A stretch of DNA of 64,000 nt from Streptomyces rhizosphaerihabitans (GCF_025399795.1 NZ_JAODTZ010000028.1:62001-126000); one strand, 5' to 3'. Numbered from the stretch's first letter, positions 55,826-64,000 are shown. Numbers and translations: made by a program. Notes: a model not told the origin generated them from the letters alone.

Positions 55826-55991
55826 GCGGCGATCCTTTCCTGGTGGTGCTGTCCGACGCTCCGCACCCGCCGGGACACGCATGCTGTGCGTGCCGGCGGG
55901 AGCGAAGCTCGGCGAGCGTGAGGTGCCGGCCGCGATGCTGGAGGCCGATGCCGAACCGGTGCGTGAGCTCCGGGTGGACCGGTCCCGATGA
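55826..55991 (+). pseudogene. Decayed ORF, cassette copy 1
   Basis: Two peptide pieces in different frames: FLVVLSDAPHPPG, then LGEREVPAAMLEADAE ending at a TGA at 55991. The same two pieces recur after the second zinc-ribbon gene (57541-57690). This looks like the frameshifted end of a small protein, perhaps an old immunity gene. The product is unknown. Confidence 0.4.
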
Positions 55992-56075
55992 AGCGGGCAT
56001 GGTTTCAAACCTGCTGGGGCAGGTCCGGGTCGTCCCCGACGTTATTGCCCATCCGCCGAGTTCCCGGAAGGGGTA

Positions 56076-56369
56076 ATGATGTTGGAGGACAACCCTGAGT
56101 TGGCGGAGGTCGTGCGATCACTCGTCGAGGTCTTTCCCGACGGGGTGGACGACGATGACTACCACCCCCTCCTGGTGATCCTTTCCGACGTGCTGTCGGA
56201 GAGGAATCTGGGAGTGGCCGTGCACGCGGCCTTCGGCCTGGATCCACATGTCGCCCGAAACGAGGCGGCCGATGCCCGCACAGGCAACAAGCCTTCACGA
56301 CGAGGGATCGAGGACCTGCGAAGCCGCATGACGGCAAAGGGCTGGTCCATCGTCGAAGACGAGAACTGA
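56076..56369 (+). CDS. Small protein, DUF3349-like
   Basis: 97 residues, ATG 56076 with GGAAGGGG upstream. The segment FPDGVDDDDYHPLLVILSDVLSERNLGVAV resembles the DUF3349 pattern (G-V-x-x-x-D-Y-x-P-L-L) of actinobacterial helical proteins; the match is moderate. The C-terminus is basic with a helical GIEDLRSRMTAKGW. It sits inside the displaced-immunity region downstream of the Rhs gene, so it could be an immunity protein for a toxin variant no longer present. Function unknown. Confidence 0.6.
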   Translation: MMLEDNPELAEVVRSLVEVFPDGVDDDDYHPLLVILSDVLSERNLGVAVHAAFGLDPHVARNEAADARTGNKPSRRGIEDLRSRMTAKGWSIVEDEN

Positions 56370-56410
56370 CGTGACAACGTACCGAGCGGTCCAGCACCGA
56401 GGTGACCCGG

Positions 56411-56458
56411 CCGGGCGCCGCGCCGAACGCGGCCACGCGGCTTCGCCGCGGCGCCCGG
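56411..56458. terminator. GC hairpin just before the gene at 56480
   Basis: Perfect 12-bp stem CCGGGCGCCGCG / CGCGGCGCCCGG, extended outward by GGTGA / TCACC. It starts about 40 bases after the previous stop and ends within about 20 bases of the next ATG. It is a terminator for the upstream gene and may limit access to the next ribosome site. Confidence 0.5.
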
Positions 56459-56479
56459 CGGCCTCACCCGAGAAGCGAC

Positions 56480-56890
56480 ATGACCTACTACGCGGATTTC
56501 TCGCTCTACGACTTCATCGAATACGAAGAGCCCGAGGGCCTCACCATCGGCTGGCTGGAGGACGGCTTCGACTACAACATCGACGAGGTCTCCGAGGAAG
56601 ACCTCGCGGACATCATCGATCTCGGTTCACTGCGACAGCACAGGAGCAGGGGCTGGCACGCGTGCACGCTGTGCCAGGAGTACACCGAGCACTCGGCGAC
56701 CTCCGCGCGGGCGAATGTCGACTACCGCCTGGGCCACGCCGAGATCAGGGCCGTCTCGGACGACGGGGTGCTCTACGTCGCCCCGAACCTGATCATCCAC
56801 TACATCGTCGACCACCTCTACGGACCGCCTGTCGAGTTCATCGATGCCGTGCGGTCCGAGGTCCGAAGGCGCTGGCCCGACGGGAAATGA
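56480..56890 (+). CDS. Hypothetical acidic protein, immunity-like
   Basis: 136 residues from ATG 56480. The N-terminus (TYYADFSLYDFIEYEEPEG, then IGWLEDGF) is a form seen in small Streptomyces proteins often encoded near toxins. A CTLC knuckle and several aromatic residues follow, and a final helix (PPVEFIDAVRSEVRRRW) closes it. It is strongly acidic in the first half, as immunity proteins often are. It sits between two copies of the toxin-tail cassette. The role is inferred from position only; the family is not firmly recognised. Confidence 0.65.
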   Translation: MTYYADFSLYDFIEYEEPEGLTIGWLEDGFDYNIDEVSEEDLADIIDLGSLRQHRSRGWHACTLCQEYTEHSATSARANVDYRLGHAEIRAVSDDGVLYVAPNLIIHYIVDHLYGPPVEFIDAVRSEVRRRWPDGK

Positions 56891-56893
56891 CGT

Positions 56894-57036
56894 AGTGCCA
56901 CCGGAGGCCGGCTCAGCAGATGCTCCACGAGACCTGCCGTCAGAAACGCACGCGGTTTCTCGGCGACACGGGAACCGAGGAGACGCCGAGGTACTTCGGT
57001 CGGACGATGTGGCGCGAGATCTCCGGCAGCGGCTGA
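56894..57036 (+). pseudogene. Broken Rhs toxin C-terminal tail
   Basis: The in-frame peptide MLHETCRQKR ... GDTGTEE ... TMWREISGSG mirrors the last residues of the Rhs toxin (FFHETYHQNR ... GDTGTEK ... MMWRKISRGR). The second zinc ligand His is replaced by Arg (HETCR), and nothing upstream is preserved: an in-frame TAG precedes it. It is a displaced, inactive toxin-tail remnant followed by its own hairpin and zinc-ribbon gene. Confidence 0.8.
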
Positions 57037-57086
57037 CACCTGGCCGGACCGCCACGTGACTCCGCGTCAGTGCGCTGAATCGCCGC

Positions 57087-57129
57087 CGGGTCGGCCGCGG
57101 TGGGATCACCTCCCACCGCGGCCGACCCG
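57087..57129. terminator. Terminator hairpin after the toxin-tail remnant
   Basis: Perfect 19-bp stem (CGGGTCGGCCGCGGTGGGA and its complement) with loop TCACC, 50 bases past the remnant's stop. Its core CCGCGGTGGGA is shared with the hairpin at 55388. Confidence 0.8.
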
Positions 57130-57170
57130 CTCGACGGCCGCCCCGAATTTTCCAGAGAGGTCCCAGTCCC

Positions 57171-57533
57171 ATGCCCCGCCCCTACGACCAGCAGCATCGT
57201 GAGGCGCTCGGCGCCCAACTGCACCTTCCCGTGACCGAGCGCACCTGTCCGATCTGCGGCCATGTCACCATGCGCCTGTACCTCCGCGAGAAGCTGGGCC
57301 GGACCGAACCCGCGTGGATCACCTACCTCTGGTGCGGCAACTGCCACGCCTACTCGTCGTCCTTCGTCGGCGCCGGCCGCAAGATGGTGGAGAGCGACCC
57401 TCTCCTCGACGAATACGGCGACCGCGTCCCAGAGATCTTCCGCGACCCCGAGCGCCTGCTCAAGATTCTCGACGGCTACTGGAAGGCCGGCGACCTCCCC
57501 CAGGTGATCTCCCGGCGCCCTCGCGGACGCTGA
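57171..57533 (+). CDS. Zinc-ribbon protein, cassette copy 2
   Basis: 120 residues, close paralogue of the gene at 55457: same length, same knuckles (CPICGH and CGNCHAYSS) and almost identical C-terminus (DPERLLKILDGYWKAGDLPQV). An AGAGAGG lies upstream of the ATG. It follows the broken toxin tail and its hairpin exactly as copy 1 follows the intact toxin. Retention of an intact gene while its toxin tail decays is what would be expected if it still gives protection, but that is inference. Confidence 0.7.
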   Translation: MPRPYDQQHREALGAQLHLPVTERTCPICGHVTMRLYLREKLGRTEPAWITYLWCGNCHAYSSSFVGAGRKMVESDPLLDEYGDRVPEIFRDPERLLKILDGYWKAGDLPQVISRRPRGR

Positions 57534-57540
57534 CGGCTGA

Positions 57541-57690
57541 CGGCAATCCCTTCCTGGTGGTCCTGTCCGATGCTCCGCACGCGCCGGGATGCCAATGCTG
57601 TGAGTGCTGACGGGTGCGAAGCTCGGTGAGCGCGAGGTACCCACCGCGATGCTGGAGGTCGATGCCGATCTGATGTGCGAGCGACCGGCC
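57541..57690 (+). pseudogene. Decayed ORF, cassette copy 2
   Basis: Carries FLVVLSDAPHAPG, then LGEREVPTAMLEVDAD in another frame, the same two pieces as at 55826-55991. It marks the right end of the duplicated cassette; the IS982 remnant begins immediately after. Confidence 0.4.
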
Positions 57691-57935
57691 TCCTGCTGAT
57701 CAGTGACAAGGGCTCTGCCTCAAAGGGCTTCAAGCTGTCACTGTCCGAACAGGGCATCACGCTGCTGCGCCCGTCGGGGAAGAAGGAGATCCTGCGGCCG
57801 GACGAGCCGATGCTCAGCATCCGCCATCTGTTCGAGTCGGTCAGCGACACCCTCAAAGGCCGATTAGACCGAGAACAACACGACGGGCACGCCGTAGAGA
57901 GCGTCGCCGTCCGCGTTACCCAGCGCATGCTGGCC
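57675..57935 (+). pseudogene. IS982-family transposase remnant (C-terminal piece)
   Basis: About 87 residues (LLISDKGSASKGFK, GITLLRPSGKKE, ESVSDTLKGRLDREQHDG, VAVRVTQRMLA) match the C-terminal half of IS982-type transposases. The N-terminal half and the very end are missing. It abuts the duplicated cassette on its left and the IS110 element on its right. Confidence 0.7.
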
Positions 57936-58034
57936 CCGGCCGAGCCCGTGCCGCTCACACCACCGCCCGCAGTCACCGGCGGAGCCCCCCGTTATCTTTT
58001 TCGCGGTCCTGCAATGGGGCCGCTGGCCTCCGGG

Positions 58035-59530
58035 CCCGGTATGACTGTGTCCCCTCTGTCGGACGGATGACCTGGGGGGGTGGTGTCGCCGGGTCCGTGG
58101 GGTGCCGTCGGAGACGCTGATGAGAGACCCGGCCACCGCCCGGTCCGGCGCAATGCCGGGCAGAGAAGCGGGCGGCAGGTCTGCATAACGTGGATGCGCG
58201 AGCACGGTGCCATTGCCGAGGCCGGCACGGTCAACGACCTGGAAAGGGTGCGATGTTCGACATCGAGGGCGTGGGCGTCTTCCTCGGGATGGACGTCGGC
58301 AAGACCGCCCATCACGGTCACGGGCTCACGCCGGCCGGGAAGAAGGTCTTCGACAAGCCGATGCCCAACAGCGAGCCGAAGCTGCGGGCCGTGTTCGACA
58401 AACTCAAGGCCAAGTTCGGCACCGTCCTGGTGATCGTGGACCAGCCCGCCTCGATCGGGGCTCTGCCACTGACCGTGGCCCGCGACGCCGGCTGCGAGGT
58501 CGCCTACCTGCCCGGACTCGCGATGCGGCGGATCGCTGATCTGTATCCGGGCGAGGCGAAAACGGACGCCAAGGACGCGGCGGTGATCGCGGACGCGGCC
58601 CGGACGATGCCCCACACCCTGCGTTCGCTGGAGCTGACCGACGAGATCACCGCTGAGCTCACGGTGCTGACCGGGTTCGACCAGGACCTCGCGGCCGAGG
58701 CCACCCGCACCAGCAACCGGATACGCGGTCTGCTGACTCAGTTCCACCCCAGCCTCGAGCGCGTGCTCGGACCCCGGCTGGACCACCCGGCCGTCACCTG
58801 GCTCCTCGAGCGATACGGATCCCCGGCCGCACTGCGGAAAGCCGGCCGCCGCAGACTTGTCGAACTGATCCGCCCGAAAGCACCGCGGATGGCCGCGCGG
58901 CTGATCGACGACGTCTTCGACGCCCTCGACGAACAGACCGTCGTGGTCCCGGGAACCGGCACCCTCGACATCGTGATCCCGTCCCTGGCGGCCTCCCTCG
59001 CCGCGGTCCACGAACAGCGCAGGGCACTGGAGGCCCAGATCAACAACCTGCTGGAGGCCCACCCTCTTCACCAGGTCCTGACCTCGATGCCGGGAGTCGG
59101 GGTCAGGACCGCCGCAGTCCTGCTGGTCACCGTCGGAGACGGCACCGGCTTTCCCAGTGCCGCCCACCTCGCCTCCTATGCCGGTCTCGCCCCCACGACA
59201 AAGTCGTCGGGGACCTCGATCCACGGCGAACACGCGCCCAGAGGTGGAAACCGGCAGCTCAAACGCGCGATGTTCCTCTCCGCCTTCGCCTGCATGAACG
59301 CCGACCCGGCCTCCCGCATCTACTACGACCGGCAAAGAGCCCGCGGCAAGACGCCCACCCAGGCACTCCTCCGCCTCGCCCGGCAACGCATCAGCGTCCT
59401 GTTCGCCATGCTCCGCGACGGCACCTTCTACGAGTCCAGAACCCCCGCCATCCCCCTCACCGCATGACCATCACAAATACCCGCATACCCGGCACCACAC
59501 CCTTGACGAAGGACATAGAGACACCCCCCC
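58035..59530 (+). mobile_element. IS110-family insertion sequence
   Basis: A single full-length transposase gene flanked by noncoding ends. A CTTGACGAAGGACATAGAGA-type sequence near 59502-59521 is like the right end of IS110-family elements, and the left end is placed near 58035 by the GACTGTGTCCCC sequence. IS110 elements lack terminal inverted repeats, so these limits are approximate. Confidence 0.6.
58253..59467 (+). CDS. IS110-family transposase (DEDD type)
   Basis: 404 residues from ATG 58253 with GGAAAGGG upstream. The N-terminal RuvC-like DEDD domain starts with FLGMDVGKTAHHG and continues with VIVDQPASIG and KTDAKDAAVIADAAR. The C-terminal transposase_20 domain has LTSMPGVGVRTAAVLLV, LASYAGLAPTTKSSG and the serine region GNRQLKRAMFLSAFA. 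Nothing is missing, so the element is probably active. IS110-type recombinases are guided by an RNA made from a noncoding end; such an RNA, if present, would come from the 5' flank 58035-58252. Confidence 0.9.
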   Translation: MFDIEGVGVFLGMDVGKTAHHGHGLTPAGKKVFDKPMPNSEPKLRAVFDKLKAKFGTVLVIVDQPASIGALPLTVARDAGCEVAYLPGLAMRRIADLYPGEAKTDAKDAAVIADAARTMPHTLRSLELTDEITAELTVLTGFDQDLAAEATRTSNRIRGLLTQFHPSLERVLGPRLDHPAVTWLLERYGSPAALRKAGRRRLVELIRPKAPRMAARLIDDVFDALDEQTVVVPGTGTLDIVIPSLAASLAAVHEQRRALEAQINNLLEAHPLHQVLTSMPGVGVRTAAVLLVTVGDGTGFPSAAHLASYAGLAPTTKSSGTSIHGEHAPRGGNRQLKRAMFLSAFACMNADPASRIYYDRQRARGKTPTQALLRLARQRISVLFAMLRDGTFYESRTPAIPLTA

Positions 59531-59894
59531 CGCACTGCGCCTCCCGCGCTTCGGCGCCGCCAGCCGCGAAACCGAAACCCGGCTGGAGCGGCTGCGGGAA
59601 CCCCTGCCGCACAGCAAACGCCTGACCCTGATCGGCGCCTACCACTACAGCGGCCGCGCCACGACCACGATGGTGCTCGGGTCCCTGCTCGCCACGGTAC
59701 GCCGCGAACCGGTCCTGGCCCTCGACGGATCCGCCTCCGAAGGAGCGCTGGACCTCACCCACCGCAACCCGGCCGTCGTACGCGACCTGGCGGCACTGCC
59801 GCCCCCACCGTCGTACGAGAAGATCCGCGCTCGAACCACCCGCCTGCCGTTCGCCTCGGCAATCGATGGCGCCGTCTTCTTTCTCTCTCCGTAG
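59521..59894 (+). pseudogene. Fragment of a ParA/MinD-like ATPase (type VII secretion-associated type)
   Basis: The frame reads RLTLIGAYHYSGRATTTMVLGSLLATVRREPVLALD in pieces: the start of a MinD-like domain as found beside type VII secretion genes. The Walker A lysine of the G-K-T motif is not preserved. Only about 120 residues remain, with no start on the left, where the IS110 element ends, and an early stop on the right. Confidence 0.5.
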
Positions 59895-60717
59895 CCCTGC
59901 GTCAAGCGCTCGATCGCGTCATTCTGCATGCCGTAACTGGCCTCTTCACGCTACTTGCCGAGAGCGTCCTTGAACCGAATCGTGTACGGGTGCGGGCAGC
60001 GGGTCGGCCTGGAACATCCGCATTCCTTGAAGAGCGGCCCCATCCCACGATCGAGCTGTCGAGCCACGTATCAACCCTTCCAGGCAGGCGCAGGGCGCGG
60101 CAGCAGGTCCCTGCCGCGATGCAGCTCAGCAAGCCGGACACCGTCCGGCCTGAAGCTGACCATTTGCTGACCCGGAGTCGGAAATCAGGTCTCTGACCTG
60201 GGGAAACGCCCAAATGCTAGATCTTGGACTTGAACATGGTGCGCAGCATCGGACTACTCCCGCAAAATTAGGCTCCCTGCCTGCGTTTTTTGCAGGTCAA
60301 GGGCTGTTTCCATACCCTACAACCGGTCGTCTGTCCGGTCGACATTCCCCGGGCTTTCAGGACTCGCGCCGACCAGATGCTGACGTTCCTGACAGAGTGC
60401 CAGCCTCGCTCGGTGCATCCGGATCGCGGTCCACCATCCGGGCCACCGCTTGCGAACGACCTCGATCAGCGTACGCAACGGACCCCGAAGATCCCTGTGA
60501 CTGCCGCCACAGCGGGAACGATCACTCGATCGGCGGGTTGAACAGGAGCCCCGACCCCACGGCGCGCAACATGGTCACCATTCGCCGGTCGGCCACCCCG
60601 TTGATTCCTGCGCCTGACGGGGAGCGATTTCAGCGGGCCCTGGCATGAAGATTTCCTGATCGCGGTTCAGCCGACGGCCGAGGAAGTCGTCGCGCCTCAA
60701 GTCCACCCCGTGCGCGG
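59895..60717. other. 823-base region without a recognisable gene
   Basis: Open frames here have no codon bias, no ribosome site and no family resemblance. GC content dips around 60200-60320. It is probably decayed sequence between the mobile-element remnants and the next gene. Confidence 0.5.
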
Positions 60718-63420
60718 TTACTTCGCGGTGCGGCGGATCCGGCGTTCGAGGTCGGTCAGCGGCTCGAGTACGTTGACGGGCTCGGGGGGCGTGCTGATGC
60801 GCACCGAGCCGTTCAGTTCCGCTACGTTGGCGAAGTCGCGGTAGTCGAAGGTGTGGTGCGGATTCAGTCGGTACCCGATGGACGACGTCGTGTAGTAGGC
60901 CACCCGCTCGGGATGGAAGTACGTCTCCAGACCGTCGCGCACCATGCGCGCACCTGGATTGCGGGCGTCGTTGCACAGCCACTGGAAGTAGTTCGCGGTG
61001 AGATGGCCAGGAACGCGCGGGAGCCGGGAACCGTGGTCGTCCTGCGTGACCCAGCCCGCCTCGACCGCCGGCCGGAGGACCTCCGGGTCGTCGAACTTGG
61101 CGATGCAGACCGCGAGATGATGCGGCAGCCGGCCCTGATAGTGGCCGCCGAACTCTTCGACCCTGCTGTAGAGGGAGTTCAGGGTGGAGAAGAAGGAGGC
61201 CAGGTCGGGCGCCACCGCTTCGGCGTCACCGAGCTGGTCGTAGAGGTAGATCAGGCCCTGGGATCGCGCCAGTTGGTCGACGGCGCCGGAATCCGCCTCG
61301 CGGTACTTCTCGCCGGGCGCGTCCTGGACCTCCAGCAGGAAGCGGGCTTCCCGGAAGCCTTTGCGTCTTCCCGTGAGCGGCTCCAGGCCCCGGAACCGCC
61401 AGCCCATGCTCTTGAGGTCCAAAGTGGCCTCCGGGAATACGCGCTCGACCGCCAGCTTCCTCACACCGTCGTTGAGGAACGTGTTGGCCTCCGCGGTCGT
61501 GCCGCTGATCAGCCAAGTGCCCTTGCCGTGTCGCTGGTGCTGCATCGCGGCAATGGGCAGAGCGGAAAGGTAGGTCGTCTTCCCGGAGCGCGGAGGGCCC
61601 CACAGCGCGATCCGTGCGCGGTCGGCGGCCGGGCCGTCCGCCTGGTCCGCGGAGAGGGACTCGGAGGGTCCCTGGTCATGCGTGGAGTCGATGAGGGTGA
61701 TGCCGGAGGCACCGGGAGGACGCGGAGCCCTGCTGTTGTCCAGACCGCGGGGCACGGGAGCCGGCCTCGGCCTCGGCCCGTCGGCCACGGTGCGGGAGAC
61801 GGGCTCCGGTTCCGGGTCGGGGCGTGCGTCGCTGCGAAGGCCCGGGTGTTCGAGAAGGTTGCCGAGCGCGGCGACCAGACGGCCGCGCGCCTTCTCCTTC
61901 TCCGCCCCCGCCCGGCTTCCGGGCGCGTCCTGGGCAGCCCCCAGGACGTGAGCGGCCTGGAGCACCTGCGTGCATTGTTCGTGGAAGGCCAGGGTGGCCT
62001 CGGTCATGGGGCCGTCGCACGCCGAAGCTACCAGCGCGGTGCAGCGGTTGACGACGACCCGCAAGTTGTCGCCGAGCACGCCGTCGAAGCGCGGGTCGGC
62101 GCAGCGTGCGCCGATGTGCCGCAGATGCTCCCCGTGCCGCTCGAGGTCGGCGGCCAGTGTCGCGGGAAGGTCCGCGGTCGTCTCGTCGGGTGCGCTGGAA
62201 CGCGCCGCCTGCCGGCCCGGGTCCGACGTCCGGCTTTCGTGGTGCGGTACGGCGACGAGCTGGAAGGCCTCGCAGGCACCCGCGGCCAGGCGCAGGAACC
62301 ACCGTTGTTCTTCCGGTTCGGCACGCCGTGTGAGGAACATCAGCGCGCAGGCCTGCAGGGCCAGGAGGTACTGGGGGTGCCAGTCGGGGTGGGCGTAACG
62401 GCGGGCGCGGCGCCAGGAGTCGGGGGCGGAGCGCAGGAGCCGGAGGGTGGAGAGCAACCCGGCCGGCAGAAGGCTCTCCCCGGGATCGGTGGTGTCCTCG
62501 TCCTGGTCCAGCAGGATTTCCGTCAGTTCGGTGCGTGCCCCCTGGCCCAGCTCGGGGAGGTAGTCGCAGATCAGGCACAGCATCAAGTGCACGAGGTCGC
62601 GCAGGAGCAGTCCGCTGTCCGTGAAGCGTGACAGGTCGACGAGACGGAAGGAGTCGGGGGCCGGCGCGGGCTGGACGGCGACCATGATGTTGCCGGGGTG
62701 CAGGTCGTAGTGGGCACGGCCCAGGGCCACCGTGGGTGGTTTCAGACCGGCCAGCGGGGAGGGGTCGGCGAACGGTGTGGGGTTGGGCAGCGGGCGGGGC
62801 CATCCGGGCAGCTCGACGGTTGTGTTGTGCAGGTCGGAACCGAGGAACTGTCCGGTGGCGCGCGCCAGGTGACTGCCGGGGTCGGCCCGGTGGCCCAGGG
62901 CCTGCCGGAGGAAGGACTGCGCCGCCATGTCGTGATCGGCCCGCGGGTCGGGGTTCCACTCCGAGAGAAGGGCGTCCGTGACGGCGGCGGCCACCTGTGC
63001 TTTGTCCGCGCCGCGCTGGACCGTGGCGAGCGGGACGAGGGGGTGCCGGGCGCGTTCGTCGAGGGCGACCTCGAGGAACATCAGCCAGGTGCCACCGACC
63101 CGGAGAGGGGGATACACCTGGGGGATCAGGCGCCGTTCGGGAAAGGTGAAGGTGCGCGCGCCCCGGTGGAAGGCCGGGCCCGAGTGCCATGCCTCTTCGA
63201 GATCGCGGGGTTCGTCGTCGGCGCCCTCGTCGTCGGCGCAGAGCTTGAGCAGAAGTTTTTGCTGCGGGTGGGCTTGGTCGCCTTCGTGGTAGAAGAACGC
63301 GAGGCGTGCTCCGCTCCCACCGTCGGGCAACGCTTCGGCGAAGGTCACTTTGCGTCGATTGTTCTGCCACCGCTGCAGTTCGGCCGCGGCTTCGGCGCCG
63401 AAATACGTCAACCCGCTCAT
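60718..63420 (-). CDS. Phosphotransferase-like domain fused to a GTPase (conflict-system type)
   Basis: 900 residues from ATG 63420. The N-terminal half resembles an aminoglycoside-phosphotransferase/kinase fold: HYDLHPGNIMV catalytic loop (about 235) and LVDLSRF (about 255), like the ternary-complex-associated domains of NTP-dependent conflict systems. A Pro-rich linker (about 540-590) leads to a P-loop GTPase: G1 WGPPRSGKTTY (about 605), G3 QDAPGEKY (about 700) and G4 AKFDDPE (about 777). The C-terminus is charged. It is divergent from the next gene with 49 bases between them. Such modular proteins are thought to act as switches in anti-phage complexes, but no effector nuclease or protease is fused here. 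Confidence 0.65.
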   Translation of the reverse strand: MSGLTYFGAEAAAELQRWQNNRRKVTFAEALPDGGSGARLAFFYHEGDQAHPQQKLLLKLCADDEGADDEPRDLEEAWHSGPAFHRGARTFTFPERRLIPQVYPPLRVGGTWLMFLEVALDERARHPLVPLATVQRGADKAQVAAAVTDALLSEWNPDPRADHDMAAQSFLRQALGHRADPGSHLARATGQFLGSDLHNTTVELPGWPRPLPNPTPFADPSPLAGLKPPTVALGRAHYDLHPGNIMVAVQPAPAPDSFRLVDLSRFTDSGLLLRDLVHLMLCLICDYLPELGQGARTELTEILLDQDEDTTDPGESLLPAGLLSTLRLLRSAPDSWRRARRYAHPDWHPQYLLALQACALMFLTRRAEPEEQRWFLRLAAGACEAFQLVAVPHHESRTSDPGRQAARSSAPDETTADLPATLAADLERHGEHLRHIGARCADPRFDGVLGDNLRVVVNRCTALVASACDGPMTEATLAFHEQCTQVLQAAHVLGAAQDAPGSRAGAEKEKARGRLVAALGNLLEHPGLRSDARPDPEPEPVSRTVADGPRPRPAPVPRGLDNSRAPRPPGASGITLIDSTHDQGPSESLSADQADGPAADRARIALWGPPRSGKTTYLSALPIAAMQHQRHGKGTWLISGTTAEANTFLNDGVRKLAVERVFPEATLDLKSMGWRFRGLEPLTGRRKGFREARFLLEVQDAPGEKYREADSGAVDQLARSQGLIYLYDQLGDAEAVAPDLASFFSTLNSLYSRVEEFGGHYQGRLPHHLAVCIAKFDDPEVLRPAVEAGWVTQDDHGSRLPRVPGHLTANYFQWLCNDARNPGARMVRDGLETYFHPERVAYYTTSSIGYRLNPHHTFDYRDFANVAELNGSVRISTPPEPVNVLEPLTDLERRIRRTAK

Positions 63421-63469
63421 TGCCCCAGTCTCTCCGAACAGGGTTCATATCGCTGCCGGTTGTGGTGCC

Positions 63470-64000
63470 ATGCCTGCAAAAGATGAGTACCTGGGGGTTG
63501 TGGGGATGGCGTGGACGGGGGCGGTGCGCCGCGTTCAGCGTGCGGCCGCGCGGGGCAGGCCCATCAGCGGGAGTGCTCTTCAGGAGGCAGTGGCCGACCA
63601 TGAGGGGAACGCGGGGCCGTTGCGCATCCAGGGCGCGCGGGTGGCCGGGGCGGTGGATCTCTCGCACCGCCGGCTGGAGTTCGGTCTGGAATTCGTCGAG
63701 TGCCGGTTCTCCGGCCCACTCGATCTGCGGGGGCTGCAGGTGGCTTCGCTCGATCTGAGCGGATCGAGTGTTCCCGCGATGCTGGGGGACAACCTCGCCG
63801 TGGAGGGGGACATCCTGCTGTCGGGCTGCGCCATCGGCACGGCACCGGGCGAACCCGTGGCGCTGAGCGCGGAGACGACGGTGGTGCGCGACGGTGTGCT
63901 GGGGTCGCATCGGGTGACCGAGCCGTCCGCCGAGGCACCGCTGCGGCTGGCGGACGCCCGCGTCACCGGCAGTCTCGTGGCGGAGGAACTGCGGCTGTAT
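63470..64000 (+). CDS. Pentapeptide-like repeat protein (partial, runs off window)
   Basis: Read by hand from ATG 63470, with an in-frame ATG at 63506 as alternative: 177 codons to the window edge without a stop. Repeating strands with a polar-hydrophobic rhythm (ARVAGAVDLSH, CRFSGPLDLRG, VASLDLSGSS, DARVTGSLVAEEL) suggest a right-handed beta-helix of the pentapeptide type. Divergent from the GTPase fusion, so the two may be coregulated. The C-terminal part, which could hold an effector or membrane segment, is outside the window. Confidence 0.6.
   Translation, partial: MPAKDEYLGVVGMAWTGAVRRVQRAAARGRPISGSALQEAVADHEGNAGPLRIQGARVAGAVDLSHRRLEFGLEFVECRFSGPLDLRGLQVASLDLSGSSVPAMLGDNLAVEGDILLSGCAIGTAPGEPVALSAETTVVRDGVLGSHRVTEPSAEAPLRLADARVTGSLVAEELRLY

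Noticed and set aside
60214..60648. Possible 144-residue protein in the gap before the GTPase fusion gene
   Set aside because: No ribosome site, no codon bias and no family resemblance; overlapping frames are equally open.
1..64000. CRISPR array, tRNA or rRNA genes
   Set aside because: No regularly spaced short repeats and no tRNA-like cloverleaf or rRNA sequence was noticed on reading; a dedicated scan was not possible.

Overview
The window is high-GC actinobacterial DNA, almost certainly from a Streptomyces chromosome. The signs are strong GC3 bias, GTG starts with ATGA/GTGA overlaps, a Scr1-type XRE/DUF397/HATPase cluster, Pkn-type kinases, and giant secreted Rhs and LamG proteins. About two thirds of it (1-43.3 kb) reads as a dense anti-phage defence island. 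The rest is a polymorphic-toxin locus (43.4-57.7 kb), a scrap yard of mobile elements (57.7-60.7 kb), and a final divergent pair of conflict-type genes (60.7-64 kb).

Island part 1 (1-21.5 kb) is a DISARM-like system split into two divergent operons. Leftward run a sigma-70 factor with a long coiled-coil tail, drmA (SF2 helicase) and drmB (DUF1998, cut by the window edge). Rightward run a 2102-residue fusion of Ser/Thr kinase, DEAD/DEAH helicase, DUF1998-type cysteine module and a possible nuclease-like tail, then drmD (SNF2 ATPase) and drmMI (Eco57I/PglX-like adenine methylase). Class 1 DISARM normally has drmD, drmMI, drmA, drmB and drmC. Here drmC is not visible and may lie left of base 1, while the sigma factor and kinase-helicase are extra. 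This is the best candidate for an undescribed system in the window.

Island part 2 (21.6-27.5 kb) holds a helical protein of unknown function, an XRE regulator that runs in frame into its DUF397 partner, a HATPase protein and a membrane Ser/Thr kinase. Island part 3 (27.5-43.3 kb) holds an EVE-like protein divergent from McrBC module 1, then a Rad50-like ATPase with a small helical protein and a coiled-coil protein. McrBC module 2 follows (its McrB carries DUF4357), then a RelE-like/UvrD helicase and a convergent HsdM-like methylase.

Four intergenic regions of the island (about 7.9, 27.3, 31.6 and 43.3 kb) share a directional two-part element: GTTNRCRNYGTCAAC, then 30 or 31 bases, then GTGTAC. 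This suggests common control of otherwise unrelated defence modules.

The toxin locus has a secreted ricin/LamG protein divergent from a 2428-residue Rhs protein. The Rhs C-terminus ends in an HExxH zinc-peptidase motif. Downstream lies a duplicated cassette (toxin tail, hairpin, zinc-ribbon gene, decayed ORF), with a broken toxin tail at 56.9-57.0 kb. Then come an IS982-type remnant, an intact IS110-family element and a fragment of a ParA/MinD-like protein. The window closes with a phosphotransferase-like/GTPase protein divergent from a partial pentapeptide-like repeat protein.
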